A stretch of 64,000 nt of DNA, taken from the NCBI GenBank assembly GCA_009746045.1, contig RPFO01000175.1:2178287-2242286 (forward strand), read 5' to 3'. Both the position numbers and the translations under genes were made by a program. Source of the DNA: Mesostigma viride. Taxonomy: Eukaryota; Streptophyta; Mesostigmatophyceae; Mesostigmatales; Mesostigmataceae. Positions 21,601 through 33,600 of the stretch are shown piece after piece. How positions within the stretch are numbered: the stretch's first letter is position 1; each line of letters begins with the position of its first letter. The notes beneath the pieces were generated by a model, which was not told where the DNA came from, did no database searches, and was given only the letters and a program-made list of their open reading frames with translations.

Positions 21601-24600
21601 TGCCCTCGCACTGCCCTCGCACTGCCCTCGCACTGCCCTCGCACTGCCCTCGCACTGCTCTCGCACTGCCCTCGCACTGCCCTCGCACTGCCCTCGCACT
21701 GCCCTCGCACTGCCCTTGCACTGCTCTCGCACTGCTCTCGCACTGCTCTCGCACTGCTCTCGCACTGCTCTCGCACTGCCCTCGCACTGCCCTCGCACTG
21801 CCCTCGCACTGCCCTCGCACTGCCCTCGCACTGCCCTCGCACTGCCCTCGCACTGCCCTCGCACTGCCCTTGCACTGCCCTTGCACTGCCCTTGCACTGC
21901 TCTCGCACTGCTCTCGCACTGCTCTCGCACTGCTCTCGCACTGCTCTCGCACTGCTCTCGCACTGCTCTCGCACTGCTCTCGCACTGCTCTCGCACTGCT
22001 CTCGCACTGCTCTCGCACTGCTCTCGCACTGCTCTCGCACTGCTCTCGCACTGCTCTCGCACTGCTCTCGCACTGCTCTCGCACTGCTCTCGCACTGCCC
22101 TCGCACTGCCCTCGCACTGCCCTCACACTGCCCTTGCACTGCCCTTGCACTGCCCTCGCACTGCCCTCGCACTGCCCTCGCACTGCCCTCGCACTGCTCT
22201 CGCACTGCCCTCACACTGCCCTTGCACTGCCCTTGCACTGCCCTCGCACTGCTCTCGCACTGCCCTCGCACTGCCCTTGCACTGCCCTCGCACTGCCACA
22301 CGGCTCATACTAATGAAAGCAGGCGCAGAGAGAATAACCATGAAGACACCCGCAGCCTGAATACTTCATTTCATCCCTAACATGGAAGAGAAAATTCTAC
22401 TGTGCCACCCTAATAGTTCCCTTCTCTCGGCTGTGCGGCTCACCTCTCCTGCGGGCTGTCCCCATCCTCCTCCTCGTCCCCTGGCTCGTCATCCACAACG
22501 TGGAAACTGAGGGGCGGGTTATGGCAGTGGTGGAGGGCGGGTACGGTGAAAAGTTAAGGGGCGTAAGGGACCGCATGCCGGCTTGTCAGTCATTGACCGC
22601 ATGGAACCTGAGGGGCGGTGATGGGGATGGGTCATGGCCATGAGGAAGGCGGCGTCAGGGACGGCAATGGAGCAAGGGATGAAGAACGGGGCACAAGGAC
22701 AGGGGATGATTCAAGGGGCACAAAAGAAGGGAATGAAATACATGAAGGGGCATGAAGGGGCATGAAGGGAATGAAGAAAGGGGATGCGGAAAGGGATGGC
22801 CAAGGCATAAGGCAAGAGAAAAAGGGGAAAACGGGGGGACGCCAAGGCACACGATCAAAATCGGTGGTCACTGTATACACCCTAAGCGCTCGCCCACATC
22901 AACCATGCCAACACATCTACTGGCCAGTACCATTATATAGGCACAGCACCCCAACCAAGTTGGTCATGGATAGCACCCTAAACAATCTTCTCTATCTCTC
23001 TATCTACCCCATGACACAGTCATCGCTGCATGCACGCGAGGCAACAAATCACTTGTCTGCACCGTGCCACTGCATGCTCCGCGGCCACTGAATGCGAAGC
23101 AGCTCGGTCACTGTACGCACCGGGCATGGTCCTTGTCCACGCGCCGCACGGATACGAGGATCCAATCATCAGCCGCGCTGCTGTCCGACGATATCTTAGC
23201 CACCACCTGGTCCCCCGGTTCCACCGACCAGTAGTCGATCGGCTGGCCGCCCGCGCTGTGGCCACCGTTGCCGTTGCCGGAGCTGTAGTGGCCGCTGTTC
23301 ACGTGGCTGTTGCTGTGGCTGCCGCCGCCGCCGCCACCGCCGCCGCTGCCCTCAAGATCGGGCCGTGAGCGTTTGCGCCGGTGATCGATGTCTGTGGGGC
23401 CGATGGGGGAGGATACAATAGAAGAGGCAATCGAGGTGAGGTGGTCGATAGAAGTGCGTGCGTGTGTGTGGGGGGGGGCGATTAGAGGAAATGGAGGCAA
23501 GTTGTACAGATGTAAAAGAAAGACAGGACGGACAAAGGAAAACAACACAATTTCTGTAAAATTACAACCTCTTGATCCCAAGGATAGGTGGGAAACTTGT
23601 AGGAGGACGACGGAGGAGGGATAGGAACCGAGGTATCAAGGACAAGGAAGACACAGGGAGAGGAGACATGGTTGATGTCCGCGAGGGCAGTGGGGGAAGG
23701 GCAGGAAAGGAAAGGAAAGGATAGGAACGGAAAGGAAAGGAAAGGAAAGGGCAGGGAAGGGAGGGGCGGGGCGGGGCGGGGCGGCGCGGCGCGGCGCGGC
23801 GCGGCGCGGAGAGGAGAGGAGAGGAGAGGAGAGGAGAGGAGAGGAGAGGAGAGGAGAGGAGAGGAGAGGAGAGGAGAGGAGAGGAGAGGAGAGGAGAGGA
23901 GAGGAGAGGAGAGGAGAGGAGAGGAGAGGAGAGGAGAGGAGAGGAGAGGAGAGGAGAGGAGAGGAGAGGAGAGGAGAGGAGAGGAGAGGAGAGGAGAGGA
24001 GAGGAGAGGAGAGGAGAGGAGAGGAGAGGAGAGGAGAGGAGAGGAGAGGAGAGGAGAGGAGAGGAGAGGAGAGGAGAGGAGAGGAGAGGAGAGGAGAGAG
24101 GAGAGGGAGAGGAGAGGAGAGGAGAGGAGAGGAGAGGAGAGGAGAGGAGAGGAGAGGAGAGGAGAGGAGAGGAGAGGAGAGGAGAGGAGAGGAGAGGAGA
24201 GGAGAGGAGAGGAGAGGAGAGGAGAGGAGAGGAGAGGAGAGGAGAGGAGAGGAGAGGAGAGGAGAGGAGAGGAGAGGAGAAGAGAAGAGAAGAACAGAAG
24301 TCAAACAGCAGAGGTGAGGTGGTCACTTTCTGAGAGGACAGTGGGGAGCATGAATGACTGAAAAAAACAGAGGAAGTCAGGGGAAAGAAGGAGGTCAGGC
24401 GGTTGATGTTGGGGGGGGGGGGAGGGGGAGAAAGGAGCAGAGGTGCAAGGGCAGAGGTATGGGGGTCCATGTTTATTGGGGATGAAGTTGGAGGAGGAAT
24501 AGCAACACACACAGAAATGGCCGGGATCCATGTTTATTAGGGATGAAGTTGGAGGAGGAATAGCAACAAACACAGAAATGGTGGGTATCTGTCAAAGAAC

Positions 24601-26406
24601 AAAATACACGAGGAATGAAACAGGAAACGGTACACTCAAACAGAAAAAAAAGAGGAACGAAACAGTAAATGGTGCACTCAACAGGAAAGAGGGATGAAAT
24701 AGGAAACAGTACTCTCGAACAGGAAAGACGAATGAAATAGGAAACAGTGCACTCAAACAGAAAAGAGGGATGCAATAGGAAACGGTGCACTCAAACAGAA
24801 AGAAAGGGGAACAAAACGGTCAATGGTGCACTCAACAGGAAAGAGGAATGAAATAGGAAACGGTGCACTCAAACAGGAAAGCAGAATGAAACAGGAAACA
24901 GTACACTGGACAGTGGGCAGGCAGTGGGTGGGGTGAGGTGAGGTGGGAAGCAGGATAGCTCTCGCTGATTTACCAAGGTGATGTGCAGAAAACGGCCCAC
25001 CAACGGGGATACGACAAACCGCTCTTCAGGCAACGAGATTGGTGTTGTCAGAAACGTTTGGAGAAAAAGCGGTCTGTATAGACTGTGTAGTAGAGTATAA
25101 TTACTGAGCATCGTACAGTACAGTAGAGTATACCCGTAACAAATTCAATTCTGTTGGTACAAAGGGCATTAAGGAGATGGACGGTGGTATCGATGGAGTT
25201 GAAAGTTATTACGAAGAGAAAGGTCACTCTCCAACATCAAGGTCGCTCTCCAACAGAAAGGTCGCTCTCCAACAGACAGGTTGCTCTGGAATCAGCGCCC
25301 CCTGCTCACCTTTGTTCTTGCGCGGCGGCGCGCCATCTGCCGGCGGTAGAAGCGTCTCGAGCTCCTGCACGCACAGTGCCGATGTCCTGCGCGACACGGA
25401 CGATAGCACATAAATAGAAAGGAGGAGGACCATTTTAAGATTTTTCAAAAGGCGAGGTATGTTGACGCGCCGACGCCGACGTCCTGCACGACATGGCGAG
25501 GGTGATAGCAAGTCAGCAATACTGGCAGTTGCTTCATTTTTTAAATAGCAAGGGTATAGGTTTTATGTTAAGGATTCATCCTGCAAACAAGAGACATACC
25601 TTTCTTCATGCTCCGCCAACGTCTTGGCCTCCACGTAGAAGCTCCGCAGCTTCATCCATAGCTTCTCGCCAAACTTCTCGCCCTTCTCTGACCCTGCCAC
25701 ATGGTATGTGGTTGGGAAAGGCATACCACAGCGCAACTTTAACTCACGGCACGCACTTTAAACACCTCCTCTTACCCTGTCCCATGGCTTGTGCATGCCA
25801 GGTCGGCGAGGAAATAAACCAAAGCGTACTCTGGAAACACTGGCTTACGCTTGCACTTCCACACGTCTTTTTAGAATCATAAACAACAGTCCGAAGTCTG
25901 CCTTGTGACCTTAGATGTGCCAAACGTGCTCAACATGCTGCGAGCAACAGGGCAACACGAACGAGGAAAACCAACCACTAGCCGAATCCATTCACTACAT
26001 TATCCCGCAGAACGTATACGAACTACGTGCGATCGAGGATGGAGCGTCAGTGTACTTCGAACCATTGGAAGGCAAAGCCGATGGTAAATGGCAACGGCTG
26101 CGAGGGCGGGCCAGTCACAAAACAATTCGTCGGACTTCAGATAAACTACCCCCCCTCCCCCCTCTTCTCCCCCGCCCCCCCCCGAAAACATCATTGGCAT
26201 CACAACTTTGAAATCCATGGCCGCGTTAATGTGCCAAGTTACTGATGTAGCGTGCAAAAAAGAGATAGATAGTCTTGTAGACCCTCACCTGATTGCCCTA
26301 ACTTTGAATGGATTTTATTGATTTTGCGAATGACCGCGTCTTGCTCTTTACGAATCCTCTCCAGCTCCCGTAGGTGATGGTTTGCAGCTTCCGTCAACGC
26401 AACCAT
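18632..26406 (-). CDS. SGF29: SGF29, SAGA-associated factor 29 / tandem-Tudor protein (8 exons, 299 aa)
   Basis: This is a nuclear subunit of SAGA-type acetyltransferase complexes that reads H3K4me2/3 through a tandem Tudor domain. Minus-strand exons in order: 26406-26289, 25693-25600, 25386-25310, 23391-23121, 22506-22444, 20601-20543, 19602-19494 and 18740-18632. They total 900 nt and all phases agree. An N-terminal helix, LRELERIRKEQDAVIRKINK, resembles the plant protein. A Gly-rich linker (about residues 111-145) follows. The Tudor pair runs from PGDQVVAK to the end. By analogy with human Y238, Y245 and F264, the methyl-lysine cage is F242, Y249 and F269, so the first tyrosine is phenylalanine. 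The C-terminus IPFKYVVGLPSDHRQ closely resembles the plant ending. The start at 26406 is the first ATG of the open frame and has a G at +4. Function is inferred from the family. Confidence 0.93.
20425..20475 (-). repeat. Degenerate copy of the SGF29 exon 6 3' end, in intron 6
   Basis: The block GGGATCGAGGCACTTGGGC occurs inside exon 6 (20548-20566) and again here at about 20431-20449, followed in both places by a similar GATGATG stretch. The second copy is intronic and decayed. It is one of the exon-edge duplications seen in both genes of this window. Confidence 0.75.
21060..22300. repeat. 12-bp minisatellite in SGF29 intron 5
   Basis: About 100 units of a 12-bp repeat (CTCGCACTGCCC and variant CTCGCACTGCTC) fill most of the intron between exons 5 and 6. 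Because 12 is a multiple of 3, long open frames appear in several frames on both strands. These are repeat artefacts, not genes. The two unit variants occur in runs rather than mixed. Confidence 0.95.
23700..24290. repeat. Purine-rich pentanucleotide tract (GGAAA, GGGGC/GGCGC, then GGAGA) in SGF29 intron 3
   Basis: A GGAAA-type run grades into a short GC pentamer run and then about 470 bp of nearly perfect GGAGA, with one irregular spot near 24095-24110. In the SGF29 transcript this is a long TCTCC pyrimidine tract. The open frames in it are artefacts of the repeat. Confidence 0.95.
24470..24915. repeat. 62-bp duplication and ~40-bp degenerate tandem repeats, SGF29 intron 3
   Basis: Two copies of a 62-bp unit (24473-24590, sharing GATGAAGTTGGAGGAGGAAT) are followed by about eight degenerate units of roughly 40 bp. 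Each of these has a core like GAAACAGTRCACTCRAACAG. All lie in the intron between exons 3 and 4. Confidence 0.8.
25218..25292. repeat. 19-bp tandem repeat, about 4 units
   Basis: Four imperfect units of AAGGTCGCTCTCCAACAGA lie directly downstream of the exon 3 donor of SGF29, inside intron 3. Confidence 0.8.
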
Positions 26407-27642
26407 GGCAAACTCTGGCGACCTTCTACTCCTTGCCGAGCACACCAACGCCTGGAATCCTACTTACGACGTGTAGGTCCTCTTATATGTGAAGCCATTG
26501 ATGAACCTAGAGGACAGGCAATCTCAACTAGACTTCGGCACTGCGAAAACGTGCTCTCGTTAGCACAACAGCTGCAGACCTTCCCTTTCCTGCTGCTGAT
26601 GGCACACCGACCAGATATTGATGTTCTCTATACATGCAGAACAGCTGAGAACAGACTCGATGAAACCAAGTGCAGGAGCTTGGTTTCCAAGCGGTTAGAC
26701 ACTCGTGCATCGGCCGGGGGCATTGTGCCCAGATAACTCGATCGAGCTTCAGGTTTGCGTTGCATGCGATGGGGTTGCATGCGATGGGGTTGCAGCGCCG
26801 AGAAAATGGGCACGTATTTTCACAGCGTATTGCTGCATGCTTTGACAGAGGTGCGTGCTCACATGCTGTCAGCTGTGATGCATGCCACCAGATTGCACGG
26901 GGAAATTGGGAATAGATTTCTTTCTGCAAGCAGTGTTCACTGTTCAGTCACTTCAGTGCACAAAAGCCTATTCGAGTAGTTCTTCCTATTCCATGGGATT
27001 CTCTTCATACTATGCATTTCCCCCAATAATGCTAATCACTTTATTAGCCCTGGATTAGCGCATAATCCAGGTGATTTCTTTGCGGACTCGGCGAAAATAT
27101 CATGGTGTCGGGGGCTACTGGTTGTAGAATCGTAGATACTTATTTTTCCGCCTTCTTCCGTTCCTATGTAACTCATCGTTAGCCCATAAGGTGGCTGGTA
27201 CTAGACAAGTTGTTTTGTGCCATGTGCGGCGTGGGACACAACAACAACAACTAGACAAGTGCATTGTAGTGTTGTAGTATTCTATCTTAGGCCTAAGGAG
27301 ACCTCATCTATTGAGCCGGGTTACATAACTTTCGAAAGAAGAAGTGCACTTGGCGTGCATGGTCACGTTGCCTTGACCTTCACCTATTTTGGGTGCCATC
27401 AGTTGTGGCTTCGGCCGGTGCTCGCGGGCATGCCGCGTTCTTAGACAAGGCAGGCCATTATTGTCACAGGTTAAGCGTAGGTAGAGCAACATTATGTTCT
27501 CATTGCGCCTGTCAGGATGAAAATATTTCCCTGCTCCGGCGTTTACTCAATACGCATGCTGAGTTGATCCTCGTACTGGCCGGGGCATTCACCCGTTGAC
27601 GTCTAAGGGGAATTCCCCTGAGTAGCTCCCCCAGGAAGGAGA
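26407..27642. promoter_or_regulatory. Divergent intergenic region between SGF29 and IFT172
   Basis: This 1.24-kb stretch separates two start codons that point away from each other, so it must hold both promoters and 5' UTRs. I see no clear TATA box. It contains a 16-bp tandem duplication at 26757-26790 (core GCATGCGATGGGGTT). It also contains two adjacent perfect hairpins: GCTAAT/ATTAGC at about 27030-27048, and CCTGGATTA/TAATCCAGG with a 5-nt loop at about 27047-27069. Short open frames here show no recognisable protein and I do not call a gene. Confidence 0.5.
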
Positions 27643-30600
27643 ATGCAGCTGCGCCATCTTAAATGCATTCTTCCTCCGCAGGAGGGATTTTCGAAGGTCA
27701 CGTCGCTAACATGGTCTTCCAATAAGTAAGCGCCACGGATGTCCCGTTTCTTCCTGTCCGCCACGTATTCTTACTAAGATGACCCATTGCCGGTGACACT
27801 GCCATCTCAGCCTCGTCATTTACAGGAGGCTTACGCAGTGGTAATAGCGCAGTAAAGGCATATCACATTCAATGAGATCCAGGTTATTGCCTTATTCCAC
27901 CAAGTATGGGCGGAACAAAACTTATTTCACTGCTTGACATTAGGACCCTATGTAATGCTCGAAACAGCAAGGCGCACTTGCTCTATTTTCCGGCCAGATA
28001 AAGGAATGTTTTACTATTTTCAATATCGCTTGCAGTTTTCAATATAGCGTGCTTCGCTCATCCGCATAGCCTGGCTCCCATCTCTGCCGGACGTATAAAT
28101 AAGCGGATTCCCGCTTTTGCACGCCTCCGCGTCACTAGTATACGGACTGCCGTCGGACAGTGTGCATAAATGTTCTTTATGTCCCCAAGGAGCATTTTCG
28201 TGACACAGTTGAGCCTGACTGTTTCTCATCGTGGTTATTGAATGCTCATCGTTGGCGCCATCGAACCATGGTAGTCAACGCTTGGCTGCTGTGACGACGG
28301 ACCGCGTGGTTCACCTTTTTGACGAGAATGGCGAGCGCAAGGACAAATTCTCCACCAAGCCAGGAGATTCCAAGGTACAATTGCTTGCATGGACCTGGAT
28401 CATTTGCTCTTCTTAGGGACTTTTGCTAATAAAAGTTTTTGATCACACCGACCCTGCTTCTGCTCTAGGTAGCCATGAAACAGAAAGCTTGGAAATGCTT
28501 TGTAACAGATTCGTGGAAACCTATTTATGCCCAGATTGCAAAGCCAAACTCTTTATTCATGGTAACCATAGAATTTAAAATGACAAATATATTTTGCCAT
28601 GGTTTGGGGTCACTGTCCCAAAACGTAAGCCGGTCACTGTCCCAAAATGTAAGCCATGGTCAATGCAGGCGGAAAGGTATAGCGTTCTTTCTAACGCTGC
28701 CCCTCAGATCTGGTTTGCAAGCAGGGTCCATCGTAATGCAACGTAGCCTAACCTGCCTACATTTGCTTCTTTGGGAAGCCTGCCTTCCCTACTTTTACCT
28801 CTGTCTGGTCTTACCTTTTGAAGCTGGAATACCATCTCTCAAACCTGTTGCGTGCAGGGTCCAGCTTAACCCAACTAGCCCAATCTGCCTAGTCTTACCT
28901 CTTGATCCTGGGACCCCACATCGTGAACCCTGTCGCGTGCAGGGCCCGAAGAACTACATCGTGCGGGGCATGGCGTGGTCGCCTGACTCCACGCGGCTGG
29001 CCATCGCGCAGAGTGACAACACGCTCTTCGTGTACAAGCTAGGGTAAGGAAGCATGCTTGGTTTAGTGTGCAAGCTAGGGTAAGGAGGCGTGCTTGAATT
29101 TGGCATTCATTATTTTAATTAATTTGTCATGATGTCATGAAAGCAACCTCTCTGTGGAGCCATAAATGATCGCAGAGAGCCACACATGTTGCGGATACAG
29201 CCGTCCTAATGTTTACTCCCTCTTTCTACCTTATGCTTTCTTACAGTGGCCGACTGCTCCCTGCGGCCTATCTCCCTGTCCCAGGCTGGACTGGGGCGCT
29301 AAAAAAGGCCATGCCCCACCTCTCCCTACCCAACTCTATTTTACCTTACTCTGTTCCTACTGTGTCTGGCCTTGTCCTCCCATACTCTAAGCCCCAGGCT
29401 GGACTGATGCAAGAAGAAGTCATTTTCCACCCCTCCTTCCCTAACTCCTTTATCACTGTGGGTGGCTGCCTCACCCCCTATTGCTATTACTATAACCGTT
29501 GATATTACAATTACTCTTGTTTCTATCTATCAATGAGACAAATGATTACTACTACTATTGTCATTATTTATCATTCATCTTATCATTTTCCCTGCCCCAG
29601 GCTGGACTGGGGCGAGAAGAAGTCGATCTGCAACAAGTTTCACCAGTCCTCCTCCATCACGTGCGTCGTGTGGCCCAACAACAAGCCCAACGAGGTCGTC
29701 TACGGGCTCGCTGAGGGCAAGATCAAGGTGCGTGCGTGGCTGCGTACATGGATGGCATGGTTTCATACAAAGACGATTCATAAAAATGACCGACGTGTGT
29801 GCATGCATGCGCACAGCATCTCGCCCATACGCACTGTGTATGAGGCACTCGCAATTCATAGCTGTACCAAGAGTCACGGGAGCCAGAGCGGAAGCAAACC
29901 AGGTTAGAAAAGTACAAGAACCAGGTGGAGAACCGTTTTTTTCGGGAAGAGAAGGGCCAGGTTGGATATACAGTCATTCTCGCGTTAAGTTACGATTCTT
30001 CAGGTTACGTTCCCGCGTTAAGTTACGACGCCCAGATTTTGGCGCCCTATACCTCACCGTCCACCTTTCCGTAAATATCTGGCCGGAATAATGGACTTCG
30101 GGAGACTTCGATGCTGCAGCTGGATTGGGCTTGATGAGAGCTGTCGATTGCCGTATAGAGTCCGTCAGAGGAGGGGGAGGGCTGCTAGCCTGATTCTACC
30201 GCTCAGGTTACCTACCCTCGTTAAGTTATGTTCCCGCGTTAAGTTACAATGCCCAGATTTTGGCGGCAATCGTAACTTAACGTGGGAATGACTGTAGTAG
30301 TATGTTAAAGGCCAGGTAGGATATAGTAGTGTGTTGAAGGCCAGGTAGGATATAGTAGTATGTTAACATGATATAGTAGTATGCAATTCAAGAGTATCCT
30401 TGACGGCTGCAGCTATTATTGTCTCCTTCGGGGGCTACCACCTGAGGCTGTCTTTGGCGCCAGCTAGGGCATGTGCGCGTGTTCAAGTTCTTGATGAGTA
30501 CGTTTCTGTTCCCATTTTTACTGAAACCCTAGACTCTTGGCATCCTTATGTGGCGCGCCATGCGTGTCCTCCCCAAGGCATGCGTTCACTTGCTGGCATA

Positions 30601-33600
30601 CCTGCCGCCATTTTGAAATTCTAAATAGTAGTATAGAACTACAAACCATCATGTTGCCTGCTATCATGTCAAATTATAAGAAAAACTATACTAGTATAGT
30701 ATCACTTTTAATTTGTGTCCCTGTGCCTTGCCCCACAGATCGGCATCCTCAAGTCAAACAAGCCGGCCACGCTGTACGCACACCCCGAAGGGTCCTATGT
30801 TGTCTCCATCTGCGCCACACCCGACGGCAACTGCATCATCACGGGCCACCTGGACGGGTCCCTGTACAGGTGCGCGCGCTTGCTGGAGTGTGCACGTATT
30901 CGGCTGGTGGGTGGTTGTCTTGTGGCGGTGGTTGGTTTTTCTAGTGCTGAATATGTGTAGAGGGGGGCGGAGGGGCGGGGATGCGGGTGGGTGGGTGGGT
31001 GGGGATTTGGGGATGAATTGGGGGGAAAATGCATCTGTAGCTGTACTGACTTGCACATGGCTGCGTCTTACCGTAATTATACGGTAGGCTATGAAGTAGA
31101 TATTGATGCCTCTTTAATTATAGTTGTATTCGTGGATATGTTAGCTCAGGTCGTCGTGCTTGATGTGTGGGCGCGGCATAGCTGGGACAGCACGTGGCTC
31201 ATGGGTCCTGACTTTTGCTTGTTAGCATTCAGGTTGCATACAGGGAGATGCTGTCCATACAGTGATCAAGCAGACTGTTCCGCTACTGCCTAATATAAAT
31301 ATGTATATATACATGAGTGGTCCACTACTGTGTGTAATTGCATCGCGTATAGTTGCATCTTGCTGCCGCATACCCATGGGACTAGATCCGCATGCTGCCG
31401 CCCTGACCCTTGTTTCGTGCAGATACTATTTCGACGATGGCACGGGGGCCGCCTCGCACGGGAAGCTCGTGCACCACGGTAATGACAAGCACCGGTACTG
31501 TTCTAGTCATCATGTAAACATCATTTCAGTGATTCTCCAGATTTCTGGCGTGCGCTGGTTATCTCGTTGATCATTCCAGTGGGAACGTCGCTTGTGATGG
31601 GCCGGCATCCTTTGTTGTCAGCCTGACACAGCATGGCTCAGTGGGCCTCTGCAGCAAGTTTTTTTACAGCGGCATCTTCCCTCGGTAGCCTAGCGCATGC
31701 ACCGTATGGGACCTAGCCTAGCATCTTCCCTCGGTAGCCTAGCGCATGCACCGTATGGGACCTATCCTAGCATCTTCCCTCGGTAGCCTAGCGCATGCAC
31801 CGTATGGAACCTAGCCCAGCATCTTCCCTCGGTAGCCTAGCGCATGCACCGTATGGGACCTAGCCTAGCATCTTCCCTCGGTAGCCTAGCGCATGCACCG
31901 TATGGGACCTATCCTAGCATCTTCCCTCGGTAGCCTAGCGCATGCACCGTATGGGACCTATCCTAGCATCTTCCCTCGGTAGCCTAGCGCATGCACCGTA
32001 TGGAACCTATCCTAGCATCTTTCCTCGGTAGCCTAGCGCATGCACCGTATGGAACCTAGCCTAGCATCTTCCCTCGGTAGCCTAGCGCATGCACCGTATG
32101 GGACCTATCCTAGCATCTTCCCTCGGTAGCCTAGCGCATGCACCGTATGGAACCTAGCCTAGCATCTTCCCTCGGTAGCCTAGCGCATGCACCGTATGGA
32201 ACCTAGCCTAGCATCTTCCCTCGGTAGCCTAGCGCATGCACCGTATGGAACCTATCCTAGCATCTTTCCTCGGTAGCCTAGCGCATGCACCGTATGGGAC
32301 CTATCCTAGCATCTTCCCTCGGTAGCCTGAGCACGCAGGAGGAACTTGGGATAGCCAGACCTGCGAACGTATGCAAGCAGCATAAGCCCCACGTTGGCCT
32401 TATACTTCTGTCTGTACTGAAAGTTGTACCAAGTGGTTGCCTTGCCGAGCGATAGTACCCTGTCATGTCCCCATCATGGCCTCGTAACTTGCCCATCTTG
32501 TGGCATGAGCGGCAAGCCTGCCCTGACATGCTGGCATCCTTAATTTGCTGGTCTCCCTGTCCCGGTGTACAGTGTGCGTCCCATACGCGCTGGCCTGCGG
32601 CATCTCGCTGGTGGCGGCCGGCAGTGACTGCAAGGTGAGCGGACATGGAGTTGACGAGGTAGGACTAAAATGTGAACGCGGACTCGTGGCAGTGATGTGT
32701 GGGCATCCTACCAGGCCAGTACGAATGTAGGTGCTCAATTCAGCACCCATGCCCACACATTTGCTTTTTGGAAATCATTCCCAGAAGTCTGGCCATTGGC
32801 TGGACTTCAAAAAACAAAATACAATCTACCCTGGGTACATGCACAGAAGGGTCGCAGTCAACACGCTGTAAGATAGTCATTGTCTCGATCTGCCTCTGTT
32901 GTAGAACTGACAGGTCTCATTGTTTGATCGGCATGAGCAGTGTAGGGATGTGCAATCTAACTAGTTAGAATTCTTAAAGCATGTCTCTGCCAGGCCTACA
33001 TGCATTCCTGTTCAACTCAAACAGGAGTGTCCTGCTGGACGTGCCCCCTGAAGAAATTCTCGCCACACCTTTGCAATTGTGGTGCCTTATACGTATAGGG
33101 CAACCTTACCAAGCTGGTGTGCTCAGAATTTGTTCCCATTATATCATTGTAGTATATTATCATATAATCATATTATTGCTACCGTGCTGTGGCATGTCCC
33201 CTCCATCCACCACAGGTCGTCTTCTACTCCCTGGACGGCGTCCCGCAGAAGACGTTTGACTACAGCTCCGATGAGGTGAGGCGCGCCCCATAGGCTACAG
33301 GGAAGATGATGCGGCTTTCGGTATGACTACATTACTGCTATAGTGCTGGATACATGCTATTGTGGGCACATCTGATGATGACTCCATGACTTGGATACAT
33401 GCTATTGTGGGCACATCTGATGATGACTCCATGACTTGGATACATGCTATTGTGGGCACATCTGATGATGACTCCGTGACTTGGATACATGCTATTGTGG
33501 GCACATCTGATGATGACTCCATGACTTGGATACATGCTATTGTGGGCACATCTGATGATGACTCCATGACTTGGATACATGCTATTGTGGGCACATCTGA

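Noticed and set aside
21027-22380. Open frames of 280-430 codons on both strands
   Set aside because: They are translations of a 12-bp tandem repeat inside an SGF29 intron. Any frame is open because the period is a multiple of 3.
23562-24512. A 316-codon frame rich in SSPLL and its antisense RRGEE partner
   Set aside because: It is the GGAGA pentanucleotide array read in two directions, with no conserved domain and inside an intron.
26528-26929. A 133-codon minus-strand frame upstream of IFT172
   Set aside because: No similarity I recognise, codon use unlike the two real genes, and it overlaps the presumed promoter region.
29166-29502. Small frames with LDWGAKKG in IFT172 intron 3 as an alternative exon 4
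   Set aside because: They are decayed copies of the exon 4 start. Downstream sequence is not coding and no matching donor follows.
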